DNA of 64,000 bases from Neoarius graeffei (Eukaryota; Chordata; Actinopteri; Siluriformes; Ariidae): assembly GCF_027579695.1 (NCBI RefSeq), contig NC_083570.1, positions 9,534,793-9,598,792 on the forward strand. The letters are read 5' to 3'. Below the pieces are notes generated by a model. That model did not search any database and had not been told where the DNA came from. It was given only the letters and a program-made list of their open reading frames with translations. Below are positions 23,092 through 34,935 of the stretch, piece by piece. Both the position numbers and the translations under genes were made by a program. The number at the start of each line of letters is the position of its first letter. Position 1 is the stretch's first letter.

Positions 23092-23500
23092 TTAATGGAT
23101 TAATATATTCAATTTATTGTTGAGTGATTCTTCACCATTGTTTGTTTTTGAGATAAAAGCACAGACACGTATTTTCTGTGCACAGACACGATCAGTCATA
23201 GATGGACTGACCTCCGTTGAGGTGAGTCTTGCTCCTGGGAAAGAAGAGGTGTGCTGAAGACCCCTTACATTGGCCTTGTGGCTGGCTTCCAGTTGATGGC
23301 GCGACAGCACTTTCTTTCTATTGCTTCCGTATATTATTTTTTTGTGGCAAACCGCACAAATGTTTAGTTTTTTTGCACCATGAACTAAATGGCTTTCCGT
23401 TTTCACCTATTTCGTACAGCCAAGCCCACCTCCACTTGTTTTTTACACCTTTATCGATGGCAGACACATCAGTGCCTTCTTTCATGCAAAGCGCATCCAT
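23092..23500 (-). pseudogene. BED-like zinc-finger relic, probably from a hAT-type transposase
   Basis: From the ATG at 23500 the frame gives DKGVKNKWRWAWLYEIGENG, then in a second frame NICAVCHKKIIYGSNRKKVL followed by SRHQLEASHKA, a C-x2-C / H-x5-H finger. A shift at the T-run near 23370 separates the two halves. Block B (41177-41585) has the same break, so it was already broken before the duplication. N-terminal fingers of this kind occur in fish transposase-derived proteins; host use cannot be excluded. Confidence 0.5.
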
Positions 23501-24051
23501 GCTGCCGAAACCGAAAGCAGAATGACATGCTCCTCTGTGCCGAACGTCAATATAGAAAAAAGTCTGGATCTTCGCTTAAATTAAAATTGGGGTTTGACCT
23601 TACTTTGTGTTGAATACGACTTCAAAAACAATTCAAGATTTTATTAAGAGAAATATTGTGGCCAACACAAGTGTTAAGTTACCTAAAAGATGGCGTGAAG
23701 TTGGCTGCTATCTACTTTGCGTTCGTTCTCATTTTCCTCCATCATTTCATAGGCCAGAAACAGATGTTTTGACGTAATTTAACTTAGTAGGCTATGATTA
23801 TTATTTAACCGTAGTCTTCTAGACATTTTGACTGTTTGGGGCATTGAACGCTGGTGTATGATTTTCAGGGAATAAAGTTTACCGCATGTCGGAACATCAT
23901 TGCGCTCGCAGCCTCCAACTCCTCAAACGTCCTTTAAATTGTGATATAACGTAGGCTATAAGGCACGGTTCTAACATACCTTACACACTGGCCTAACGAA
24001 AATAATAATTGTTGGGGCATCTGCTGATTTGTTAGCTATAAACTTAGGTCT

Positions 24052-24420
24052 GGGCGGCACGGTAGTGTAGTGGTTAGCGCTGTCGCCTCACAGCAAGAAG
24101 GTCCTGGGTTCGAGCCCTGGGGCCGGCGAGGGCCTTTCTGTGCGGAGTTTGCATGTTCTCCCCGTGGGTTTCCTCCGGGTGCTCCGGTTTCCCCCACAGT
24201 CCAAAGACATGCAGGTTAGGTTAACTGGTGACTCTAAATTGACCGTAGGTGTGAATGTGAGTGTGAATGGTTGTCTGTGTCTATGTGTCAGCCCTGTGAT
24301 GACCTGGCGACTTGTCCAGGGTGTACCCCGCCTTTCACCCGTAGTCAGCTGGGATAGGCTCCAGCTTGCCTGCAACCCTGTAGAACAGGATAAAGCGGCT
24401 AGAGATAATGAGATGAGATG
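24052..24420 (+). mobile_element. tRNA-headed SINE (block A)
   Basis: Starts GGGCGGCACGGTAGTGTAG and ends GATAATGAGATGAGATG. It has a near-perfect 12-bp duplication (AAACTTAGGTCT at 24040-24051, AAATTTAGGTCT at 24421-24432). It differs from the block B copy by an 8-bp gap near 24164. A-box and B-box-like motifs are visible in the first 70 bases. Confidence 0.88.
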
Positions 24421-24432
24421 AAATTTAGGTCT

Positions 24433-25128
24433 AATTACTTCTGACAGTCTGCAAGCATTGCACCGTCGGGTCTTCAAGTCTGGCTGAAGCAGAGGAGCGG
24501 GCTTTCCGGGGTTTATTTTTTCGTGTTTTTTTTTTTAACATGCTCTATTTCTATATGTCCAGGTTTGAACTAAGTCATTTTGGCAAGATTTAATTTAATA
24601 CAAAACAGAAATGGTCAGACACAAGCACGCCAAGCACATGGGAATGTATTTTGCCAATTTTGACAGCGCATGTTTTTTTTAATGCCGCACTCTAGACAGC
24701 GAACGTTTAAACATGATCAAAAATAGGAAATGAACGACACAAAGCATGGCTCAAAAACAAAAAAGTTAAATAAACCCTACTGATAGTTGATGGTGTTGCA
24801 ACACATCAGTGTTATAACCCAATCTCTACCCAACCACCCGTCATTTTAATTCTCCTCGGATCAGCGCCGACCGCACATTTGGCCTTATTTTTATCCAAAT
24901 AATTTGAATAAAAATCCCAAACTCACAGATAAACCTGGATTTATAAGGTTCTATCTGCGGGCCAATCATCATCCAGGCTGAATATGGGATGAACACGACA
25001 TCGGCATATTTTATAATCTAAATATTAAAATGAGTGTTTTTGTGCAGCTGGATTGTGTTCTAGTGAAACAGACGACTGAGCAACAACGTGGCAACGTGCA
25101 GGAATTTTACAGAAAACACTACACACTT
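24433..25128. other. Non-coding flank beyond the TRIM stop
   Basis: Shared with block B. No gene seen. It would hold the 3' UTR of the minus-strand TRIM gene. Confidence 0.5.
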
Positions 25129-26244
25129 TTATTCTGGATCACACAATCTCACTGAACCAGGAAACCAGAGCCCGAACCCAAACCCAGCGTATAGAGTCTG
25201 AGTGAATGTGGTGTGGACTCTGTGGAGGAGCTTCATCGTGTCAGAGACGCTGTAGAAGGACAGAGTTCCTGCACTGTGATCCACATACACTCCTATTCTG
25301 GAGGGAGATGGAACTCTGAGATCAGTCTTAATGCTGTTGTGCCAGAAAAAGAGAGAAGAAGAAGAACACCGCAGAATCCAGGACTGATTGTTGAATCCAA
25401 ACCGACACTCATCACCCTGTCCTTTCCTTCTGATGTCTTTATATGAGACTGATATGTACACAACATCATCACCGCTCCACTCCACCTCCCAGTAACAGCG
25501 TCCACACACACTCTCCTTACACAACACCTGCCGCCAGTAATCAAATCTCTCTGGATGATCAGAGTAACGCTGCTCTCTCTCACTCCATCTCACCGCTCTG
25601 TTCTTCTCAGACAGAATGAGGAGACGATGTGCCGTGTTGGGATCCAGAGTCAGATAACAGAAATCTAAAATAAAAGAGAAAAACAAACTGAACAATGTGA
25701 ACATGAATATCCGCGCTGGGGGCGTGGTCACGAAAACAGCAGTTCGGTTGCAGCGAAAACTTTTCTCTGTAGAACCCTGTCACTCCCCCCTCCCCCCACT
25801 CTGGGCTCAAGAACACAACAAAAGGGCAATAATATAACAGCCAATCAGAATTCAGATACAACAACCAATCAGAATTCAGATACAACAACCAATCAGAATT
25901 CAGATACATTCAGTTGCCAAGTAAAATTGTAACCTGTCAAAGTTCTCGAGCCCTCGTGCTGTTTTACCGTTAGATCAATCACATATCAGCTTAAACTAGC
26001 ATTCTAAACCTAGTTAAAGATCCCACAGAAGAGAGCGACTCCCCCTGCCAGCCTCATGGAACTGAATAAGTTGACTTAATTAAAAAGTTGACTGTTCTAT
26101 GAAAGGGTGTATTTGCATGATCATTATTATTTTACTAGTGGAATAAAATTGTCTTGAAAAGACGTCAACAATAATATCGTTTATCACAATAATTTCTGAA
26201 ACAATATATCGTCCAACAAAATTTGTTATCATGACAGGCCCAGA

Positions 26245-26288
<44 letters not shown>

Positions 26289-27100
26289 TTAGATGTACAT
26301 TTCAGAAACTCTTCTCTGCTCTGTGGTTCTGGTCCTGAAATGATCTGAACTGCTGCAGCTGTGGAGAGAAAAATGGAAACATGAGTTTGTGTAAAAGATG
26401 GAAAGAGTTTAAAGTGATCCAGTCAGTTTATTCATTTTAAATCAGTGTTTTAGTTCAAAGTGTCGGGTGAATAAAGTGGCTGCAGAAAAGAAAGCAGGAG
26501 CATCGCTAAGAAATAACACATCACTGTGTTTCTCCAGCAGGAACAGCTCCTCTTACCATGTGGAGGGATTTTGTTGAATTCCTCCTCACAGAATTCCTCG
26601 AGTCTCTTTTTCAGATCTGAGAGAGAATTCCTCACTCCATCAAATGAGAGATGTTGATGGACAGTGACGCTGGATGTGTGAAAATCTGGTCTTGGGAAGA
26701 GAGGAGAGCGACGTCCAGAAGCTAAAACCTACAGAAAGCAAATGAAATGTAAAACCCACTTGTGATGTCAGACAGGGACATTTATTGTTCCCTTAATGAG
26801 AGGTGTTTTAGAGAGTGTGTGAGGAACAGCTGGCTCTGTAGATCAGACAGTGAGTGTTACCTGGAGGAAATGGATGTGATCGTGTGTGTGTGAAAGCTGC
26901 TCCAGCTCAGTGACTCTCCTCTGAAGATCAGAGATCTCCTGCTCCAGTTGCTCCAGGAGTCGTTCAGCTCGACTCAGTTCAGCCTTCTCCTGATCTCTGA
27001 TCAGCTCCGTCACCTCCCAGCGCTTTTTCTCCATGGAGCTGATCAGCTCAGTAAAGATCCTCTCACTGTCCTCCACTGCTGTCTGTGCACTGAGCTGTTC

Positions 27101-27136
<36 letters not shown>

Positions 27137-27438
27137 GGTTTAAAGCTCATCTATCATTCCCTCTCTTACTGGGACTGTAAATGACTCGTTGTCCATGTTG
27201 TGTGTGTTTCTAGGAGCAGCTCTGTCTCTGCTCACTGCTCACCTTTATAGTGTTCACAGCCTGTTTCAGCTCCTGCACCTTCTTCTGCTTCTCCTGGATT
27301 CTCTGCTGGGATTTCATCTGCTCCTCCTTTAACTCACTCTGAGGACAAATAAAATACATTCAGCTTTTTATACAGTACGAGCGAACTGGTTCCATATAAA
27401 TGTCAGTTCAAAGTACATTTATGTTTCGCTCTGAAGGT

Positions 27439-27496
<58 letters not shown>

Positions 27497-29556
27497 AAAG
27501 TTCACTAACTGATCTGGGCTGGGTTTCCCGAAAGCCTCTTAAGGCCAAGAGAGTTTTAAATTACCTCTTAAGATCCATCATCAAGCTAACGTGGTTTTCC
27601 CGAACAACATCGTAGCACAAGTCGTCCTTTAGTTTGCTCGGAATTTACGAGAGACCCGGAGCACTCGTTCAAAACAAAGAGCGACTCGCTCGCTGCCGAA
27701 TCCACAGAATGCGCATGCGGCTCTGAGGGACTCTCACAGTCAGCGGGGGAAACTGGGGTTGAATCTGCTGGTGGTGTTCAATTAATTTTCTTGTACATTG
27801 CAAGAACATCGAGTTAATTATCAGAGGTGGACAGTAACAAAGTACATTTACTTGAGTTCTGTACTGAAGTACACTTTTTGAGTATCTGTACTTTACTTGA
27901 GTATTTTTTGGGGGGAACTTTAACTTCACTCCATTTGAAAGACAAATATCGTACTTTTTACTCCACTACATTTCTATCAAGGTCCCCGTAAGTCATTACT
28001 ATGAAGCAGCTTTGAAAGTGGATGTTTTTTTCTTTTCTAAAACGTGATTGGTTTTTCCGCAGGTGACACTGAGACAGTCTATCAGTAATCACTAGGGTCA
28101 CGTCACGTCCATAGACTGGATAACATCAAGATCAATGATTTCTCCGCAGCATTATTTAACACGATCAGTTGATGGCAGAATGGAAGGAGGCGGTTCTTCT
28201 GGGGAATGCACACACCCACGGTTCTATAGCTAGAGCCCATGATTCAGTTTTCTGAAAGGAATAAAGAGTCATTTTGCTTTAAATGTTTGCTTTGGTTGTC
28301 TAAAACGGAGCACATCACAGCCTACAAAAACTCGCCATCCCACCTGCGGAAGCATATTGAGGGATATAAACGTTTTATTAGCTTGCAGTGAAGTTGTCTG
28401 TGCTTTTAGAGTTAGCGATAGTGTTGAAATAGCTATGCAGTCTGATTAGTCAAATGAGTTTCTGTGGATTTGCCCGCCAAGTTGCCATAGTCTTGTCCAT
28501 GGCTAATGTTTACACATAGCTAGTTAACTTGAACACTGTAAGTTATGTCCAATACGATTGCCTTTAGAAGCTACTAATGCCTATATCGGGGACGCGAACT
28601 GCAAAGACGCTCTTCATCCTGTTGCTCTTTAGACTCCTTCTTACGAGTGAGTTCGGAAAAACCACGTACAGAGACAACGTTCGTTCCTTCAGAAAGTCTC
28701 TCAACTCTCTCTTTTGGTCTGAAGGGCAACGTTATCAGGAAACCCACCCCGAACCAGATTACGACCATCACTGAAGATAAATTTAACACTCTGTTCACCA
28801 GAACACAGACAATATTAATCAGCTTTTACAGAATCCTTCTGATTGAGACACACATTGAAATTAAAGTTCAAATCATATCATTGACTAAAGCACCTGTTTC
28901 TAGATGGGAAACTATAATTAAGATGATTTAATTCTGGAAAGATTTCTAGTTCTCACCTGTTTCTCAGCTCTTTCTGCTGCGGCTGTGACGGTGTCGTGAC
29001 CTTTGTGATGATCCATCGTACACAAATAACAGATGCAGGTTTGATCAGTACGACAGTAGATCTCAATCAGCTTGTTATGTTCAGAGCAGATCTTCTCCTG
29101 GAGTTTTGCTGAGGCTTCAATTAATGTGTGTTTTTTCAAAGCAGGAACTTCAAGATGAGGTTTCAGATGAATTTCACAAAATGAAGTTAAACAAATCAGA
29201 CAGGACTTGACGGCTTTGTGTTTTCTCCCGGTGCAGAAATCACACTCCACATCTCCAGGTCCAGCATAACAGTGAGCAGGACAAGCAGCTTGGACTTCAG
29301 TCTTCTTCAGTTTCTCCACCACTTCATCCAGCATGTTGTTTCTGCGTAGAACAGGCCTTGTCGTGAAAGTGTCTCTGCACTGAGGACAGCTGTAGATGCC
29401 CTTCTGATCCTCCTGATCCCAGCAGCCATTAATACACACCTTACAGAAACTGTGACCACAGAGGATAGTCACCGGATCCTTCAGGAGATCCAGACACACT
29501 GGACACATGAACTGGTCCACAGAAAGCTGATCTACTGAAATACTGGCCTCAGTCAT
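25129..29556 (-). CDS. Fish TRIM-family E3 ligase, complete (finTRIM-like, block A)
   Basis: Six exons read downward: 29556-28957 (200 codons), 27338-27243, 27094-26861, 26728-26557, 26358-26299 and 25664-25129. All are GT-AG, the phases agree, and the frame is open for 565 aa. Domains: RING 18-60 (CPVC...CGHSFCKVC...CPQC), B-box1 about 105-134 (CDFC...CLIC...CEIHLKPH), B-box2 about 157-187 (CSEH...CICYLC...HHKGH), coiled coil 201-310, linker with [12 protein letters not shown], and PRY-SPRY about 388-565 ([12 protein letters not shown] to VRLCDPE). Such proteins are cytoplasmic ubiquitin ligases; the fish-specific families are expanded and linked to antiviral immunity. It is convergent with the TRIM gene at 11007-18528. 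Intron 1 holds Harbinger- and hAT-like fragments. Confidence 0.93.
25841..25912. repeat. 24-bp tandem repeat, three units
   Basis: Three copies of a 24-bp unit beginning CCAATCAGAATTCAGATACA lie in the last TRIM intron. Block B has two copies (43939-43986). Confidence 0.95.
26248..26286. repeat. GT microsatellite
   Basis: About 20 GT units directly downstream of the short fifth TRIM exon on the minus strand; the block B tract is shorter. Confidence 0.97.
27103..27135 (-). repeat. CA tract next to the coiled-coil exon acceptor
   Basis: On the coding strand this is (GT)n ending eight bases before the exon at 27094. See also 11859-11875. Confidence 0.9.
27516..28750. mobile_element. Harbinger-like MITE in TRIM intron 1, carrying a hAT fragment
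   Basis: The left end GGGCTGGGTTTCCCGAAAGC and the complement of the right end GTTATCAGGAAACCCACCCC are similar inverted ends of a kind common in fish PIF/Harbinger MITEs. A hAT-type piece starts inside at 27822. Ends are approximate. Block B has the same composite at 45563-46794. Confidence 0.5.
27822..28400 (+). mobile_element. 5' fragment of a hAT-type transposon with a BED finger
   Basis: Begins with the hAT-type end CAGAGGTGGACAGTAAC. At about 28250-28375 a plus-strand frame reads [14 protein letters not shown] and [13 protein letters not shown], a C-x2-C / H-x4-H BED zinc finger. No catalytic domain follows, so it is truncated. No right terminal repeat is visible. Confidence 0.6.
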
Positions 29557-30353
29557 TTTCCTGAAATCAAAGACTGAGCTAGAGAGAGAAAGAGAGAGAG
29601 AACAGTTTGTTTTCTCCGAAATGAGGAGTAACTTCCTGGTTCTATGTGTGAAAGAGAGAGGAGGACAAATACAGAAAGGTCATGAACACTCCTGTATTAA
29701 CCATTTCATCTCCCTTCAGTGCAGAAATATAACCCATGTAGCTGCACTGATTAGGATTAATTTCATGAGATTTTATGAAAGTTGAAATCAGTTGATGCTT
29801 CATCACTTGGTGTCTTCAATCCTGAAACATCTTTTCAGTGTTGTGAGAAGGAACAGAAACATTATAAAATGGTAAATTCTTTACTGTGCCAACTTTTTTT
29901 CTCTAACATGTTTCAAGCATCAAAAGTGAAATACCTGTTCATTTAAAAAAACAAACACAATAAAATTCATGAAGTAAAATATTAAATAGTGCGCTCTTGT
30001 TTTGTTTTGAGTGTGATACAGGTCAATGATTATTTACAAATCACTATTTTGAGTTTTGACTTCAACTTCTACATACCGTCCGAACGTTTTCTGATTTGGG
30101 ATTGTCAACTTCGCTGCTTCAGTTCCATATTGGATTTAAACATTTATTTCAAGATTTGTCTTCCTCAAAAGCATTTGTAATAAATTATTCCATGTTTTGT
30201 GTTATGCTTAAGACTATTTGTCATCATTTAGCTTTGTAATCTGGTCAGACGAGTTCATGAACATTTCAACCAACACCCAACTGTAATGGGCGTGGCAGAG
30301 AACATATTTACAGAGAAACAGACAGCTTGGGGCAAGCAGCTATAAAACAAAAA
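29557..30353. other. TRIM promoter side and single-copy sequence
   Basis: 29557-29768 is the upstream flank of the minus-strand TRIM gene, with GA-rich runs, and matches block B. From 29769 to 30353 the sequence is unique in the window and shows no gene. Confidence 0.5.
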
Positions 30354-30659
30354 TGTCCTTGCGGGGGTGTGGCCAAGCGTCAGTTTGTGACTGGAGGGTG
30401 GGGTCGGGGAAGGTGAGTGGCCAAGTCGTTATACCTGTTGTCAATTAATGTGTGTGTGTTTGTTGCAGTGATGGTGGAGCATAAAAGGAGGAGGAGAGCA
30501 GAGAAGAGTGTCTTGGACCAGAACACAACTGTGTGTGTGTACATGCGTGGCTTAGAGTGAGCCAAGTGAAGCTGAAAAGCTGTCAATAAATGTGTGTGTG
30601 AACATTATCTCCCTCCTGCCATACTTCTGTACTCCACCCATGTCAGGGAAACAATTACA
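30354..30659 (+). repeat. 5' LTR of the Gmr1-like fossil
   Basis: 306 bp, TG...CA ends, with an AATAAATG signal near 30585 and the primer-binding site starting two bases beyond the end. About 100 bases match 34936-35038. Confidence 0.8.
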
Positions 30660-30851
30660 GTGGTGCAGAAACCCGGGAGTACCGAAGGGAGCCAGCCCAT
30701 GGAGTCCTCGCCGTTCAAGGACCTCATCCCTGCCCTTGCTACCACTCAGCAGAACCAGCATCAAATGCTGACCACCCTCTGGAAGGAGCAGGAGCAACGC
30801 TTCGAAGCCTTGGTGCTGGCCCAGCAGGAAGTTCACCAGGTGTTCTAGCAC

Positions 30852-31610
30852 TTGGTCACATCGGCAGGGTCCTTGACCACCACCGCAGCGGACTCTCCCC
30901 ACCTCACCCTAACGAAGATGGGCCTGCATGACAATCTGGAAGCCTTCCCAGTGCTCTTTGAGCAAGCAGCCGAAGCGTGTCGGTGGCCGTTCGAGCAGCT
31001 TCTGCTTCCATTGACTGGCAAGGTGCAGCTCGCCGCGCTGCAGCTCCCCGCCAACAGCCGGCTCATATACGTCGACTTGAAGCGAGCCATCCTACAGCGT
31101 GTCAGCCGCTCCCTGGAACAACAGCATCAGCGCTTCCGGACACTGAAGTTGGAGGAGGTCAGCCAGCCTTTCGCGTTCGGCGAACAGCTCCGGCACGCCT
31201 GCCAGTGGTGGCTGAGGGCAGATGACCACGATGCAGAGGAAATCATCGACCTGGTGATACTGGAGCAGTTCATCGCTCGACTTCAGGGAGGAACAGTAGA
31301 GTGGGTCCAGTGTCATTGCCCGGCATTGCTGGAACAAGCCATTGAACTGGCGGAGGACCATTTGGCAGCAGTTCCGATGGCAGGAAGATGTGTCACCTCT
31401 TCTCCTTTATTCTCTCCTTCCCCTCCCTCTCTTCTTCCCTTCCCCACCCTGTTCCCCCAATGCAGAGGCATGGGTCAGCTTCCCCCCCAGCCAGCCCGAT
31501 GCACCCGTGGTGTCCTTCCATTTTTCCCTTCTGTGTCTGTGTCTTCTCTCCTTCAGGTGAGTGATGCCCATAACACCGGTGCAGAGGGAAAGCCTGGGCC
31601 GGTGTGCTGA
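30852..31610 (+). pseudogene. Gag region with a SCAN-like capsid domain (fossil)
   Basis: The stretch with RFRTLKLEEVSQPFAFGEQL, ACQWWLRADDHDAEEIIDLV, ILEQFIARL and EWVQCHCPALLEQAIELAED follows the spacing of the vertebrate SCAN domain (R-F-R...W-L-R-P...E-Q-I...L-V-L-E-Q-F-L...W-V...P...A...L-E-D). The SCAN domain of zinc-finger proteins is known to derive from the capsid of a Gmr1-like element, so this supports the family call. The rest of gag is low-complexity. Confidence 0.8.
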
Positions 31611-34600
31611 CGCTGTGGGGAGCTGAGGCATCTTCAAAGTCAGTGCTCCGCAATGGAAGTGGGAGTGGTGGTCCAGATCCCCGACGCACCAGAGACCGCC
31701 CTCAATTGGGCCAGAGCATATCGTATACCAGTAAGTGTCCAAGGGGATAAGTATCATACATTGGTGGATTCCAGCTATAAACAGACCTCAATCCACCAAA
31801 GCCTGTTGCAAGGTGAGGCATTGGGGAGACCACAAGTGGTGAAGGTGCTGTGTGTGCACGGGGATGTTCACAACTACCCATTACTGTCCATCCACATTCT
31901 ATTTCTGGGAGAAAAGCATAGAATCAAGGTGGCAGTTAATCCTCATCTCACCCACTCACTGAATTTGGGGATTGATTGGCCAGGGCTTAAAGAACTGATG
32001 GAACACATAGTAAGAGGTGAGTCCTACATTAGTACATCATGGGAAGATCCAGGTGTAGCATTAACTGGGGAAGCTGTCACAGGGCTGTCTATGTCAGCAC
32101 CACGTCAGGGTGATACGAGGAGTGAGGAGCAGCCTGCCCCTCCTCCCTCTCTCAGGGATTCCCTTGAAGATTTCCCATTAGAGCAGTCATGAGATGAGAC
32201 TCTGCGTCATGCGTTTGACCAAGTGAGAGTAATCAATGGTCAAATTCTCCAGTCAAGTGTGACATTGGCCTTCCCATATTTCACTATTATTAAGGACAGG
32301 TTGTACCGAGTGATGCAGGACACTCAAACCGGTGAACAAATAAGCCAGTTTTTAATCCCAAAGAGCCGTAAGGAACTCATTCCACATGGCTTACTTTAAT
32401 CCCATGGCTGGACACTTAGGGCAAGATAAAACACTAGCCTGAATAATGACCCGGTTCTATTGGCCAGGGATTTGTGGGGATGTCCGTCGGTGATGTGTGG
32501 CATGCCGCAAATGCCAATTAGTAAATCCTGCAGCCACTCCAAAAGAGCCTTTGTGCTATCGCCCTCTAATTGAGACCCCTTTTGAGAGAATTGGTATGGA
32601 TCTTGTTGGGCCATTAGATCAGTCAGCATGGGGATATCACTTTATTGTAGTTCTGGTGGACTATGCAACGCAATATCCGGAAGTAGTGCTTCTCTGCAAT
32701 ATCTCAGCATGCAGTATTGCAGAAGTGCTCTTCCATATTATCTCCCGGGTTGGGATTCCGAAAGAAATCCTGACGGACCAAGGCACTAGATTTATGTCAT
32801 GCACACTGTGTGAACTGTATGGGTTATTGGGAATTAAGTCTATCTGCACCAGTGTCTATCACCCACAAACGGATGGCTTGTGGAATGGTTTAATCAAACA
32901 CTCAAAAGCTTAATTCCGAAATTAGTAAGTGAGGATGCATGTAATTGGGATAAATGGCTCAAGCTCCTGTTATTTGCAGTACAAGAGGTCCTGCAAGCCT
33001 CCACAAGTTTTTCACCATTTGAGTTATTATATGTGCATAAGCCGCATGGCATTTTCAATGTGCTACGAGAAAACTGGGAGGAGGGACCTTTGCCTAGCAA
33101 GAACGAAATTCAATACGTTCTCGACATGCACGCAAAACTCCACACCCTCATGCACTTTACCCAAGAGAATTTACGGCAGGCACAAGAATGTCAAGGGGCA
33201 CGCACCTTAGAGAGTTCACACTGGGAGACAAAGTGCTCGTATTATTGCCCACATCAAGCTCCAAATTAATCGCCAAGTGGCAAGGGCCCTTCGAGGTCAC
33301 ACGGTGAGTCGGGGACATCTACTATGAGGTGAGGTGAACAGATAGGGGTGGGGCATTGCAAATTTATCACTTCAACCTGTTAAAACATTGGAATGAGGGG
33401 TCCCCCTGGTGTTGGCATTGGTAGTTCCAGAAAAAGTGGAACTGAGGCTGAAAGTTAAAAAAAAACAACCAACCAAAGGAAAAAAAACATCTCAAGCCCT
33501 TGTGGAGACCACCTCTCACCAGCCCAACTCATGGAGGTGGCCAAGTTGCAAAAGGAATTTTGTGATGTGTTCTCACCCCTTCCCAGCCTCACCCACCTCA
33601 CAGAACACCATACTAAGATGCCCCAAGGGTGGCGGTGCGTAATCGCCCTAACTGCTCACCCGAACACACAAAAAAAAGATAGTTCAGGATGAACTCAAAG
33701 CCATGCTCAAAATGGGCATAATTGAGGAGTCCCACAGTGACTGAAGCAGCCCTGTGGTCCTGGTTCCCAAGACCGACGGGTCGGTCCGGTTCTGTGTGGA
33801 CTACAGAAAGGTCAACACAGTGTCAAAATTTGACACATACCCAATGCCTTGCATTGATGAGTTGCTTCGATTGTTTAGGTGCTGCTCACTTTTATTCAAC
33901 ACTGGATCTAATGAATGGATATTGGCAGATCCCCTTGACTCCTCTATCCCAAGAGAAAGCAGCCTTTTCCAAACCATTTGGGTTACACCAATTTATCATG
34001 CTTCCTTTTGGGTTATTTGGGGCTCCTGCTATGTTCCAGTGGCTCATGGACAAGATCCTCCACCCTTACGCCGCCTACACAGCAGCATACCTCGATGATA
34101 TAATTATTTATAGCAATGATTGGCCACGGCACCTGGAACACCTTAGGGCTGTCCTAAAGTCGCTGAGGCATGCGGGTCTCACAGCTAACCCAAAAAAGTG
34201 TAGAAGTATGGTATCTGGGTTTTTACTTGGGTCATAGGCAGGTGCGTCAACAAATTAACAAGACTGCAGAGATTGCAGCCTGTCTGAGGCCCAAGACCAA
34301 AAAGGGGGTGAGACAATTCCTGGGGCTTGCTGGCTACTATCGTAGGTTCATACCTAATTATTCGGATGTCACCAGCCCGCTAACTGATCTCACTAAAAAG
34401 GGAGCACCAGATCTGGTCCAGTGGACAGAGCAGTGCCAACAAGCCTTCACTGAAGTATAAGCTGCACTGTGTGTGGGGGGCCACTTTTACACTCCCCTGA
34501 CTTCTCTCTCCCTTTTGTTTTACAGATGGATGCATTGGACAGGGGGCTGGGGGCCGTTCTGTCCCAGAAGGTCAAGGGTGAGGAATGTCCCATGCTGTAC

Positions 34601-34935
34601 ATCAGCCACAAGCTCTTGACGCATGAAAGAAAGTACAGCACTGTTGAAAAAGAGTGTCTGGCCATCAATTGGGTGGTCCTTGCCCTCCAATACTACCTGT
34701 TGGGATGCCCTTTCACCCTCTGTTCGGACCACGCACCCCTCCAGTGGCTCTACTGCATGAAGGATGCCAACACAAGTATCACCCATTGGTATCTCGCCCT
34801 CCAGCCATTTAAATTTGACGTGGTCCACAGGCAGGGGGCACAGATGGTGGTGGCAGATTTTCTATCTTGTCAGGGGCGGGGGGGCATCCGCTGCAGGTCG
34901 GACGGCTCCCTGGCCTGAGTCAGGCGGTGGGGGTA

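Larger units (their letters stand above)
15862..29768. repeat. Tandem duplication, block A
   Basis: From AAAACATTCGAATTGCTGAG to ATTAATTTCATGA this stretch is collinear with 35573-47828 at high identity. It carries part of the L2 LINE, a PRY-SPRY exon, a LINE/SINE/L2 nest, a BED-finger relic, a SINE and the TRIM gene at 25129-29556. It is about 1.6 kb longer than block B, almost all of it the Tc1 at 16347-17951. Confidence 0.93.

Noticed and set aside
24052-24130. SINE head as a functional tRNA gene
   Set aside because: A and B boxes are recognisable but the arms do not pair as a tRNA and the same head occurs in every SINE copy with target duplications.
23950-25128. Possible CRISPR-like or other spaced array
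   Set aside because: No regular direct repeats with spacers; repeats in the window are microsatellites or transposons.
30594-30848. Open frame before gag, MCEHYLPP
   Set aside because: It spans the end of the 5' LTR and the primer-binding site of the fossil; not a separate gene.
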